The position numbers were made by a program, and so were the translations under genes. This document shows, in pieces, positions 23,890 to 33,979 of a DNA stretch of 64,000 nt. Below the pieces are notes generated by a model that saw nothing but the letters and a program-made list of their open reading frames with translations, made no database searches and had not been told where the DNA came from. The DNA lies in the NCBI GenBank assembly GCA_040437565.1, contig JBDOQK010000014.1, positions 496,001-560,000 of the forward strand, given 5' to 3'. The stretch's first letter is position 1. The number at the start of each line of letters is the position of its first letter. The DNA comes from Albugo candida. Lineage: Eukaryota > Oomycota > Peronosporomycetes > Albuginales.

Positions 23890-25950
23890 AACTGAGTTAG
23901 GGCGTGTGGCTAACACTAACTTGAATCAGTGGGAACCGGTATCGCCACACCTCCTAATTTTGAACCTCGCTATACACCTACCTACATTGCTATAACTACG
24001 CTAACGTGAATACTCTGTTCTCAGTATGCCACTTGCTCCATCCCCGGAACACACCTATGAGACCTACGAGAAAGTAGAAGAGGTAGCACAAATCTTTGCG
24101 TTGCAAGATTGCTAGTCCGACAAGTACGGAAATGCTAGGAAGGTGTGGCCTGCTTGCGTCCACGGTGGTCGGTAGAAAAACAAGGGCACGAGGATCCGCC
24201 TGACAACAACGCAGCTTCTGATGATCCAATGGTTAGTCACCATTCAGCGTCAACTGAATCAAAAATCTGTACAAGAATGGCGAGTGAGTGTGGCCGTTGC
24301 AACTCACAATCATGAGACAGCCGAGAATCTTGCAGCATTCCCAGAAGCCAGAGTATTGAAGCAGGTACAAAATGCAGTAGATGTCGGACTTCACTAAAGG
24401 TGGAGCACCTCCTCGGTTAATTTTGAGTACGATGACGCGGTCTGATCCTGCTTTTCTTGCCACCGGGCATCACATCTACAGCGTTAAAAAACGTGAATGA
24501 GCGGAATTTCTCCTTGTTCGTAGCTCTCTTGAAGCATTTTTGGACACTAGAGGGAAGTGCCATTAGGCATGAGCTTGATCGGGACCCCTCACCGGGTCAA
24601 TTACTGCGCCTAATCATTGCACCTAAGCCTTGCATCTTGACAGACAACGATTTTTCATCGGGGGGGCTCTTATAGCAGATTCGACACACAAAACCAGCAG
24701 GTGAGTAAAATGCTTTGCAATCAAGTTTTGCCCAACATAAACTAAGAGCCGACAAAATCTCCAGGTTTCAAATTCCATTGCTTCATGTCATGGGTATGGA
24801 ATGCACAAACCAGCCATATTCCCTTTGCTATGTTTTCTTGCGACACGAATCAGAAGATAATTACATTTGGGCACTTCGGCAAATTAGGGTAGTTTTACAA
24901 GATAGAATCACTGGGCCGATTGTCATTGTCACTGACAGAGAATTGGCATTGATGGCTGCAATCTCACGGGTTCAACCTGGAGCGAAGAATCTGCTTTGCA
25001 TATGGCATATTAATAAGAATGCGATGGCATATGCTATAAAGCACTTTCCAAAGGACGGAGACAAGAAAGATTTTTTTCACAAAGTGGAACGGATTGTACC
25101 CCTCTGCTACTGAACAGGAAATCGAAGAGAATTGGGTGCACCTCAAAAGATGCTATTAATCAGACTGGCTATGCGTATTAATAATCCACATGGATTCCGC
25201 TCAAGGAGAAATTCATCCTTACTTGAACCATAAAAATAAAGCATTTTGGGCATGTAGTTACATTTCGCGTTGAAGACGGACTTGCAATCTTGAAGAAATG
25301 GATTGCAGTTTCATTAGGCCATTTGGCAACAGTTTATAAAAGAATTGGTTCTCGAAGCTCAACAGTAGCGCCAAAGTCAAAAAGTTGCATACGATCGTTC
25401 ACACATTATCGTCCGCCTTATTGCGGAGCTTCTGGACAACTTTGAATAGAAAGATTTCACATTATGCATTGTAACACTACTGTAGGCATATGATAGTTGT
25501 GTACTGGACTGGAAAGGTATGTACTGACCATGTTTTTTTTGCAGGTCTTCAAGCAGTACCAAAAGGCACTATCGATGGGAACAATGAAAAGTGCACTAGG
25601 ACATTCACGAGCACTAAAGGATTTCATGCTCTCATGCCATCAAAGAGCTGCAAAAGATGGGGTCAATATTGCATGAAGCTCATTTGCATGAGCACTGGTG
25701 GCTTTACAAGCCTATACATCCCACACTGCATCCTGCAATGCCTCATCAGGGGAAAAACTTTTCGGACATTATCAAAATGCTGCAAGAGCATTATTCGGTC
25801 TTGCCTTTATACAGGCGGCGCTTCTTCGAGAAGAATATCAGCTGGAGTTTAGAGGTGGTGTGCACTGTAGTATGTGGTACCCAAAGAAAACGGGCTCATG
25901 TAGTCTGTGCTAATCGTTCCCGGAATACCAGGTAGCCGATGTCGCGATAG
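23890..25950 (+). mobile_element. Mutator-like element (MULE) transposase, degenerate, element 2
   Basis: The 5' terminal motif (23,900-23,960) contains GGGAACCGGTATCGCCACAC. Transposase sequence follows. The strongest part is 24,715-25,113, where MGMECTNQPYSLCYVFLRHE, NYIWALRQIR, IVIVTDRELALMAAI and NLLCIWHINKN match the MULE catalytic core (the DRELALMNA and CIWHINKN motifs). The downstream part (about 25,490-25,900) has an HEHWWLYKPIHP segment typical of the C-terminal half of such proteins. Frame breaks make it inactive. The 3' terminal repeat was not found. It lies head to head with element 1. Confidence 0.75.
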
Positions 25951-26749
25951 TTTACGTTGTGAGCATGCTCCATGCGATATTTGCAATGTCACGCAAAGCT
26001 CATCTGACCTATTGAACGCTCCAAAATATTGATGTCTCTCATCAACCAGGTCAATATCATGACGATGTGGAGTGTTTTTGATGGGATTGAATTGACCATA
26101 GGTATCAGAATGACGTCGGAATCGCCAGCGATAAAGACAAAGTCCAAAAGCAACCATGCGTCCCATCTTATTACTATATGCTTCAGGCATGCTTGTTGCC
26201 GTCCGAAACATTGACACAAATACGAGATGATCGAAGTAGCGATGAGTCGAGGTAAATTCTTTTTGCCAATTTCCTACGAGCACGTTTAATTATTGGTTCT
26301 CAGTGAGCATGTCTTGTTGATCTCATGTTGAGCTCACAATCTAGTTCTCGTCATCAACGAATGAAAGTGTGAGTCAGGATGATTCTAGCTGTATATAAAA
26401 GCATCACCAATTTTCAACTGCAAAGTCATTGGCGTTCAAGTTATCAATAATTCAGCGAACTACTATCGAATCAAGTATAGCTCAATAGACTTGAGCATCC
26501 ATTGAGTTATTGACGATTCTTAAAGTTGTGCTTGAGAAAGAGAAAAAGGTGATGACGGTGTCTTGGGTGTAGATACTATGAAGTTGTACACATTCCGTGA
26601 ATTCAAGAGCCAACGAGAAAGATTGGTGTATTCTCTTGACAAATGTACTTATCTAAACTTCTCTATAAGCCGACACGCACGAATAAAAAAGCAAATACAT
26701 CCTCTAATGTAACGCAAAACAAAAAAGTACGACTCAATAATGCAAAAGG
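25951..26749. other. Boundary between repeats and gene block
   Basis: About 800 bases with no recognised domain. The left part may be the decayed 3' end of MULE element 2. The right part borders the 3' end of the ZMAT2-like gene and probably holds its terminator. Confidence 0.4.
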
Positions 26750-27472
26750 TCACTTTTTGGACGATGAAAATCCCTTAAATCCCATCATTTCTCTCATCTC
26801 TTGTTCCTCAATCGAGATTTCTTCTTTTCCTTCATCTTCCTGAGCCCCTTCTGCTTCATTTTTTTTGTGTCGTTTGTTTTTATTTTCCTCGACTTTTTCG
26901 ATATTGCTCTCATCGTTTTCATCTACCACTAAATCTCTTTTCCGATGAAGTAGAGGTTCCCATTTGCTTTGGATCGCATTCTGAAGCCTCAATTTGACTT
27001 TTTCAACAGACGATCTTTCTACTCGCATACTGAAGCCCAATCTCCTCAAATCTATCATAAAAGAGTTAGCAGGCCGCGCGTTTTCTCCATTTCAATTCCA
27101 CTTACGTTTCTTCCCATTCACATGATCCAAATACGCCACAGAGTCCTTCAACGTGCAATCACACACATCACAATGATACCCAGCGGCCGATGACTGCGGA
27201 GTTTCGCTTTCATCCGCTTTGGACAGGAGCATTTGTACTTTTCCAATATCATTTTCTAAAGCGAGTTTCGATTCTCGAGCTTTTAATAGCGCCGGTGTGT
27301 TTTGATCGATCAAAGAAGAGCTTTTTTTCTCTGCTTTTTGAAATTCGATGCGATCGGATCGAACACGTTTTGTATCGTTTTCTGTTTCAGCAGAAGTCGT
27401 ACCGTTTGCGCGTAACTCTGCCAATTTCGCATAATGTGCACGATCCCACGTACGACGTTGAACATTCGACAC
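26750..27472 (-). CDS. ZMAT2: ZMAT2/Snu23-like spliceosomal zinc-finger protein
   Basis: A two-exon gene: exon 1 at 27,106-27,472, a 54-bp GT-AG intron at 27,052-27,105 with a CTAAC branch site, and exon 2 at 26,750-27,051, giving 222 residues. A U1-type C2H2 finger (YHCDVCDCTLKDSVAYLDH, about residues 102-120) spans the conserved NGKKH junction restored by splicing. It is followed by LGFSMRVERSS, a coiled-coil acidic stretch and the C-terminal MMGFKGFSSSKK, all hallmarks of ZMAT2 (yeast Snu23), a component of the U4/U6.U5 tri-snRNP needed for spliceosome activation. Upstream sequence continues open to an AG at about 27,488, so a short 5' exon is possible and the start is uncertain. It lies about 190 bp downstream of prohibitin on the same strand. 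Confidence 0.88.
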
Positions 27473-27671
27473 TCCTTTTGGAGGATTCTACGTAAAAATC
27501 AGAATATGTTAGAAGTGATATGAAAATTCATCAGAGCGCAAAAGTTTGGCACCATTTTATATCAAAATTACGTGATATATTCCAATCAGAGGACGTAACG
27601 AGACATAGCGAGACATATTAAACCAATCATTTCGGAAAGAAACGAGCAAAATGTTCTTTTATTAAGCGATT

Positions 27672-28561
27672 TTATGCGTTTACTCCGAGAAGAATCCCAT
27701 TACTGCCGGTATTGTTGTTGGGTAAATACGTGATATTGCGTGATCTCGAGAGTGTTTCCGCAACTTCACGCGCAGCATCGATACGTTGTACCTCAATGAA
27801 TCCATTTCCGCTTTTGGCAACTGCTTCCGAAACCAATTTCGCGGCTTCCGACTCACCTTCTGCTCGGATAATGGCCGCTTGACGTTCTTGTTCAGAACGC
27901 ATCACAACAAATTTTTGACGCTCTGCTTCTTGCTGAGCGACTTGTTTCTGCTCTACGGCACGTGTGAACTCTGGCCCATACTCCAAGTGTGTGATGGAGA
28001 CGTCATCCAAGCTGAGAGCAAATCGACCGGCTCGTTCTTTGAGCTCTTGTGAGATCTGATGAGATACTTTGTCACGAAATGTAAGTAGCTCACTGGCGTC
28101 GTATTGAGCAACCACAGACTTGAGCACCTCGTTTCCGACGGAAGGTAAGATACGATCAGAGTAATCGGCTCCATATTCCGCGAAAATGTGAGGTAGTCGG
28201 AGCACATCGGGACGAGACAAAACACGCAATGAGATGTTAACCATTTGGAGGTCTTTTGTGCCTGTGCGTGAGCTAATAACTCGATACGTCGAGCGAACAT
28301 CAAGGATCGTCGGGTATTGGATGAATGGGATTTTGGCGTGTGTGCCTTCACCAACGCTTTTTGGTAGAATACCGGTCCTTCGGTCAAAGATCACTGCGCG
28401 ATGACCGCCATCCACTAAAGAAACGAAATTCACCCGTTCAAATACGTACAGAGAGAAAGACGAAGGCACGTACCGTCGTATAGGCACTCTTGCACCGCAA
28501 ATCCGCCCAAACCGACTGCAGAACCAATCTGTGCAACGCGATTCAAAATACGAGAAGTCAT
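27672..28561 (-). CDS. PHB1: Prohibitin-1
   Basis: Exon 1 at 28,474-28,561, a 59-bp intron at 28,415-28,473, and exon 2 at 27,672-28,414, giving 276 residues, the usual length of PHB1. The start chosen gives [20 protein letters not shown], a hydrophobic N-terminal anchor, and splicing restores [15 protein letters not shown]. The SPFH domain follows, with [17 protein letters not shown], the coiled-coil [15 protein letters not shown] and the near-terminal [21 protein letters not shown] marks PHB1 rather than PHB2. Prohibitins form ring complexes in the mitochondrial inner membrane that stabilise proteins and cristae. It is divergent from the peroxiredoxin-thioredoxin gene, with only 154 bp between the start codons, so a shared promoter region is likely. 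Confidence 0.95.
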
Positions 28562-28715
28562 TTGCTTCCAACGATTTTCTCGCTAAGAAAGGGGACTTTT
28601 ATTCGGGTCACCATAGTAATTTCTCGGTCTCGAAAAGGAAACCAACTGGGCGCGCCACATATTGCAATCGCAACAGAAGCTTTGAACGGGTTATTTACGG
28701 GACACAAATACAGCC

Positions 28716-29953
28716 ATGTTTCGAACTATCATGAATGCCTCCTTTCGTGGATGTGTCGCACGTGTGCCGAAATCAAACGCACGCATCTTAAAGACTACGC
28801 GCAATTCTCCGCGATTGTTGCAGCTTTCTACTAATTGGCCAAAAATACATGCCAATAACTTCCAATCAAATCGCATTATTAGTGAAGATCACGACGAATC
28901 GGAATTTTTTTATGAAGATCATGAAGCAGAACACGACGGTGAATTCGTACAATATGGATCGCCAGTAGCCGCAATACAAGAACAGGCTCCTTCTTTCACC
29001 GCGGATGCCGTTGTAAATGGAGAAATCACTTCCGTTTCATTGGATCAATATCGAGGGCAATATGTGGTGCTATTTTTTTATCCAAAGGACTTTACATATG
29101 TTTGCCCGACGGAAATTATCGCTTTCAATGACCGATCTGAAGAATTCAAAGAGCTTAACACCCAACTGATTGCAATTTCGACGGATTCGGCAGAATCGCA
29201 TCTTGCATGGACAAAACTACCTCGAAACAAGGGTGGACTCGGTCAAATGGAAATTCCTTTGGTGTCGGATATCCGTAAAATCATTGCTGCAAAGTATGGC
29301 GTCTTATTGGAGAAAGCAGGAGTCGCACTTCGTGGACTATTTATTATCGATAAGGAAGGCACTCTCCAGCAAATTACGGTCAATAATCTACCAATTGGAC
29401 GAAGTGTGGATGAAACGTTGCGATTGTTACAAGCGTTGCAATTTGTGGAAGAACATGGGGAAGTGTGTCCAGCAAACTGGAAGCCTGGCAGTAAAACAAT
29501 TGTTGCGACACCTAAAGGATCACACGAGTATTTTTCAGGTGTGGACGAAAATGACGAGGAGGATTTGGACAAAGGCATCACGGTCATCCAGTCAAAGAAG
29601 CAATTTGACGACCTGATTCAGAAGCAAGAAAATGTTGTTGCCAAGTTCATGGCACCATGGTGTGGTAAATGTGCCAAAATCCAGCCCTTTGTACAGGAAC
29701 TCGCAGCAGATCATCCAGAAATTGTACGTATCGCTTTGTGAAGTAACATCACGTTTTTCAACTGTTTGCATTGCAGGCATTTGCGAAATTGGACGCAGAC
29801 ATTCCCGAAATCGAGCAACTGAAGAATGAAATGCAAGTGGATCAATTTCCGGAATTTCGATTTTTCAAGAAAGGCAAAGAAGCTCTCCCTGCGGTTTCAG
29901 GGTATAAAAAAGCGGTCTTGAAGGCGGCAGTTGAAAAACTGGAGCGTCAATGA
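28716..29953 (+). CDS. Peroxiredoxin-thioredoxin fusion, probably mitochondrial
   Basis: Exon 1 at 28,716-29,723, a 53-bp intron at 29,724-29,776, and exon 2 at 29,777-29,953, giving 394 residues. Residues 1-60 are basic and hydroxylated, like a mitochondrial presequence. Residues 84-275 form a typical 2-Cys peroxiredoxin with peroxidatic Cys130 in FTYVCPTE, resolving Cys251 in GEVCPANW, and both motifs of the overoxidation-sensitive eukaryotic type, GGLG (173-176) and YF (272-273). After an acidic linker, residues 287-394 form a thioredoxin domain with active site WCGKC (315-319) instead of the usual WCGPC. The architecture implies a peroxidase carrying its own reductant, removing hydrogen peroxide in mitochondria. 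It converges with the splicing-factor gene 64 bp downstream. Confidence 0.93.
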
Positions 29954-30017
29954 ATCCGCGTTACGTAGCGGTCGTCTTGTTTTCAATTGCGTTCAAAAGC
30001 AACACTATATAAATCTA

Positions 30018-32624
30018 TCACCGATTTTGTTCACGAGAAGCTGCTTCAAATCTAGCTCGCGCCGCAAGTTGGATCTTCTCTCTGTACGTTGTTGCTTCAG
30101 GCACATCACTCGCTGCTTTGGCCGTCACCGACCCAAGTCCTGCCGTTTTCTGTGCATCCGAGAACGATGTCGGATTGATGGCTGTGGTGATCCCTTTACC
30201 GTCTTTGCCCAAGCCTTTTCCCTTTTTCCAGCCCATCATCTTGAGCATCTTGCCTCCAATACCCGACTCTAAAGCATCCGTTTTTGACTCGGAAACATTT
30301 TTGGGTATTGCGATCGTCGCTGTGTTCGATTCAGAACGACAGCTTTGGTGCTTTTTCGCTTTCCGCTCCTCGTCATTGACAAGCTGTACTTGCGCTGCTA
30401 TCGCATCTTTGTGCTGCTTTGCTTTTACAAGATTATCTTTGTGCAATTGAGACAAATTCTCATGTTTTCGCAATTGTGCGATCGTTTTGAATTTTCGACG
30501 ACACAACTACAAAAGCGTATGGAATTCCATCAACACAACTGTTACGAAGCGAAAGTGAGACAATTGGCGTACCAAACAAATCGGCGCTTCTGTTGGCACA
30601 TCTGCCAGCACATTAACAATCGTATCGTTCGACTGTTTGCTTTGAATGACATGCTCCAACTGATCACTTCCTTCCACTTTGCCGACATCACAATGACGCT
30701 GAGCATGAGACCATCGGGCGATTTCCTTGGCGAATTTACGCTTCAAATTTGGCGCTCCTGCGACCACAGAAGGCGCTAAAGCCTTTGGAACGCTTTCGAT
30801 GTTATTGGAAAACGTATTATTTGGCTTTTGCATTTTCAACGATTTCGCAAATGAGAGCTTCATAACCGGCTTTTTACTTTTTTTGGTGTCTGTGGCTTCC
30901 AAAGCTTTATTCTCAACGCCGTCAAATATCGCGTCATCAATGGGAATTGGCGGTATAAATCTCTCAAACGCCGGGTCTTCTCCATCGCGATATCGATAGT
31001 ATCGTCCCGTGTACAAATTGTAATACAATTTGGATTGTGGGTCGTAATAACACATGCTATCGGTGTCGTAATAGAGTCCAAACTCTTTAGCGAATATGTA
31101 TCCCCCGCCTTCCTTCTCGAACGCGACTGGCCAGGCTTTCCGTGGTTCCTCGATATGTGGACGAGCCGCAGCAGCAGCTTGATCTAAGAATTCGCATACA
31201 TCCTCTCCCGTCACGTTCTGCATAAAGATTGCAATTTGGACACAGAAAGAAATTGGAAATCCACTTTGTCGTCAGCAAACATATTTCGAATGTATTCGCA
31301 CAGAATTGCCGTTGCATTCACCTGGAGCTCAGCTGCTTCATCGGCGGTAGGAGGCTGCTGGGAAGCGTATCCGTTCGCAAGCGCCCATTGTGCTTGTTCC
31401 AATGCGATGGCTGCGATTGAATTGGATCGTTGGCTCGTGGACGATGAGGCGTTCCCGTGCACGCGAAAGTGGTATCCTTCTCGAGCGAATGCCAATCGAA
31501 TCGGAGTGTCTTGCACGAGAATTCTTCCGGCAACTGCGACTTCCAAAACGGCCGACGCGCTCTTTACTCAAATATGGTGAAGCGGGTGGGAAAACACTAT
31601 TTAAGGACGTACCTCGACATCAGCAAACTCAATGAATGCGAATCCGCGCGATTGCGCCGATAGACGATCCCGGACAAGTCGAATATCTTGAATTCCGGAG
31701 AAGCAAGCAAAAGCGACTTGAAGCTACAAATATGTGGTGATTCCCAGATATCGTACGGTTGACATTGATCGTACAGCGCCTTCATCGGTTTCTGAGGGAA
31801 GCATCCGAGCTACTAAGACATTTGAGGGAACCTCGCACTCATTGACTTCGTCATAGCCGCCAAAGGAACGAGCAGGAGGAACTGGTTGCTGATAATGAAT
31901 CTGTGGAATTTCCACCGGATTCTGTGGTTTCATTGCGGCGCATTTGAAGCACGAAAGTCGACGTGCAAAGTTATTCACATGACACTATTTGCCATTGTCA
32001 GATATTCGAAAAATGCGACCGAATGGAATCGTACCTGTTCACATATCCAATCGAGTCGCGGAGGAGCTGGTTTTACTCCAAGTTCATGAGCCAAGCGACT
32101 CGGTCGATAATTCTCCGTATACGCAAACGAAATCGGTCGATGGTCCAAGAAAAGCGGTTCATTTGCTTATGAAAAATGTCAGCGTCGACTGATTTTAATA
32201 TCAGTTAAGCGTACCAAATGCATGGACCACAGCTATTGCATTTTCTAGCGTTCCAAATTCAGCAAATGCAAATCCGCGATGCTCTCCTGTCGCCTGAATT
32301 GCAGTCTTAGCGCTTATACAGCCAAACGATTGCAGTCACCTTGTTGTACATTACTCGAACATGAATTGGATGAAAGGACGAGAGCGCTGCTGCCAACTGC
32401 AAAGTGTTAGAAAAAAGGCGATGAACGATACGCTCTCTTACGATTTGGTCGGTAACGTTGGCTGAGAGACCGCGAACAATAAGTGTCAAACTTGGTGGAA
32501 GATCTCCACGTCGTTGCGGCCATTTTGGGTCGTAATCAGTGTAATTTCGATCAAAACGAGCAGCCATATCGACGGGAATACTGTTTAATTGCATGTTGTA
32601 AGTGTACGCAGTGGCGTCTCCCAT
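30018..32624 (-). CDS. RBM5/RBM10-like splicing regulator (RRM-ZnF-RRM-OCRE-C2H2-G-patch)
   Basis: A minus-strand gene of about nine exons; eight introns of about 45-105 bp are supported by GT-AG ends and reading-frame continuity. Domain order: RRM1 (SLTLIVRGLSANVTDQI ... HRGFAFAEFG, about 32,520-32,230); RanBP2-type zinc finger (WICEQC ... NNFARRLSCFKC, with W-x-C-x2-C-x3-N-x6-C-x2-C spacing after splicing, about 32,040-31,940); RRM2 (VLVARMLPSETDEGA ... SRGFAFIEF); OCRE aromatic repeat (FGLYYDTDSMCYYDPQSKLY, about 31,070); C2H2 finger (CLLCRRKF ... H-x6-H, across the last intron near 30,500); and a C-terminal G-patch (GWKKGKGLGKDGKG, near 30,230). This exact architecture is that of RBM5/RBM6/RBM10, which control exon choice at the prespliceosome in the nucleus. 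One 3' splice site in RRM1 is chosen to keep the frame open. Confidence 0.9.
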
Positions 32625-32812
32625 CGCGGTCGGGCGGTTGGCGAGGCTTATAAAGTGTTCAGTGAGGCGATATGTCGTTGATCGCGAGATTGCTGCCGAA
32701 AACTAACGGTTAACTGGTGGATAGGCTGCTGTGCTAACGGATAGGATCTGCTGTCTATTTATTATAAAATTAGCCGCAATTGTTATATGTATTAAATTCT
32801 CGTAGACGAGAA

Positions 32813-33373
32813 ATGTTTCGCCGCATCTTTCGTCGTCGACAATTGTATACGGCTTCTGGCGATCCCTCAAGCAAATCAGTAGAAGATAATGATCAGGAAG
32901 TATCGCAATGGAAGCTGACGGTCGACAAAGATGAAAAGTATCGTAGATTTATCTGTGATGGAATTGGCGATTTGCGTGTTGCGAAAGTTTTAACCCGACG
33001 TAATTCGCAAAACAGAATATTTACAGTGCGTGAAGAAGAAAGAAATGCTGCGATTGCTTGGGAAAGACTTCGACAGTTATGCTCATTTTATGAGGATATC
33101 GTACGTGAGGAAGGTGAGAAAGCATGCAGAGATCAAGGTTTACGCACGCTGTTGCATTCAGCGGTGGATCGTGGGGTTATTTTGCGGGACATTGACATTT
33201 TGGAAAAGTATCCCGATGGATTCACACCGGAAATGTTTTCGAATCTCGGTCATACGTTGAACCGCGAAAGTTTTTTATACGATGTGATCGCTCGCGATAA
33301 TGAATTGACGCAATTCAATGTAAAGTGTCAGAATGGCGATACCACCAAAAGAATGCGTGCAAACTCTGTGTGA
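32813..33373 (+). CDS. Conserved-looking hypothetical protein, possibly mitochondrial
   Basis: A single-exon frame of 186 residues from the second in-frame ATG (32,813); an upstream ATG at 32,780 would add 11 residues. The N-terminus MFRRIFRRRQLYTASGD is arginine-rich without acidic residues, like a mitochondrial presequence. The rest is highly charged and probably helical, with WKLTVDKDEKYRRFICDG, YEDIVREEGEKACRDQG and KYPDGFTPEMFSNLG. No family is recognised. It is divergent from the RBM5-like gene (about 190 bp between starts) and convergent with the nucleoredoxin-like gene 38 bp downstream. Codon use matches the neighbouring real genes, which supports expression. Confidence 0.7.
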   Translation: MFRRIFRRRQLYTASGDPSSKSVEDNDQEVSQWKLTVDKDEKYRRFICDGIGDLRVAKVLTRRNSQNRIFTVREEERNAAIAWERLRQLCSFYEDIVREEGEKACRDQGLRTLLHSAVDRGVILRDIDILEKYPDGFTPEMFSNLGHTLNRESFLYDVIARDNELTQFNVKCQNGDTTKRMRANSV

Positions 33374-33411
33374 TCACTGTAGCGACATTCAAATCACATT
33401 CTCTTAGCACA

Positions 33412-33955
33412 CTATATCCAATGGTTCAATGCGGTATGACCAAGATGCTTGATTTTGTCCACTCCATTGCAATCTACCACACGGCCTTTAGCATCGACGA
33501 TAATCACACAAGGAATGCCGCTTTTTCGGTTTGTAATGTTCAGTTCGGTTTGCTCGGCTTTTGCACAAACATTGTACTAACAAATATAAGTAAGATAGAA
33601 CTTGAAAAACGTCTAATGTAAATTACTTTTTGCTTCAAAGTGGTTCGCAATGAACTATGAAAAGCGAGTCGTAACCAGCTTTCATGTTTCTCGAATTCAA
33701 TCAACTCTTCTTCCTCGCTTCGATTGGATCCAACGAATATAATTTCGAGTAGCTTCTCCTTCACATTGACGCGCTGATAAAACTCTTTCAAAATCGGTAG
33801 GAATGCTTGGCAATCACCACACCAATCCGCCTATCCATGTTGCTTTCAATCAAACTTTACTATTGCGAGCCACGTACCCCGAAGTAGAACGCATGCAGGT
33901 TTCCTACAACACTCGAGGCGTCGATTGTATCCCCTGACTTTGTCTGTAGTTCCAT
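33412..33955 (-). CDS. Nucleoredoxin/tryparedoxin-like thiol oxidoreductase
   Basis: Three exons (33,878-33,955; 33,627-33,830; 33,412-33,576) with introns of 47 and 50 bp, giving 148 residues. Splicing joins HAFYFG to ADWCGDCQAFLPILKEFY, a thioredoxin-fold active site with WCGDC, where tryparedoxins and nucleoredoxins usually have WCPPC. LEIIFVGSNRSEEE then matches the family segment FVSxDxxE. The final exon gives SGIPCVIIVDAKGRVV, the cis-Pro region in which GIP is typical, and ends HTALNHWI. The likely role is cytosolic or nuclear dithiol exchange. It starts only 24 bp downstream of the kinesin stop codon on the same strand and converges with the hypothetical gene. Confidence 0.85.
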
Positions 33956-33979
33956 TAACTTATATGAATAATTACAAAT

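Noticed and set aside
28716-29741. Peroxiredoxin-thioredoxin gene ending at the stop just after HPEIVRIAL
   Set aside because: That stop lies inside a 53-bp GT-AG intron. Splicing to 29,777 restores the rest of the thioredoxin fold, so the longer product is preferred.
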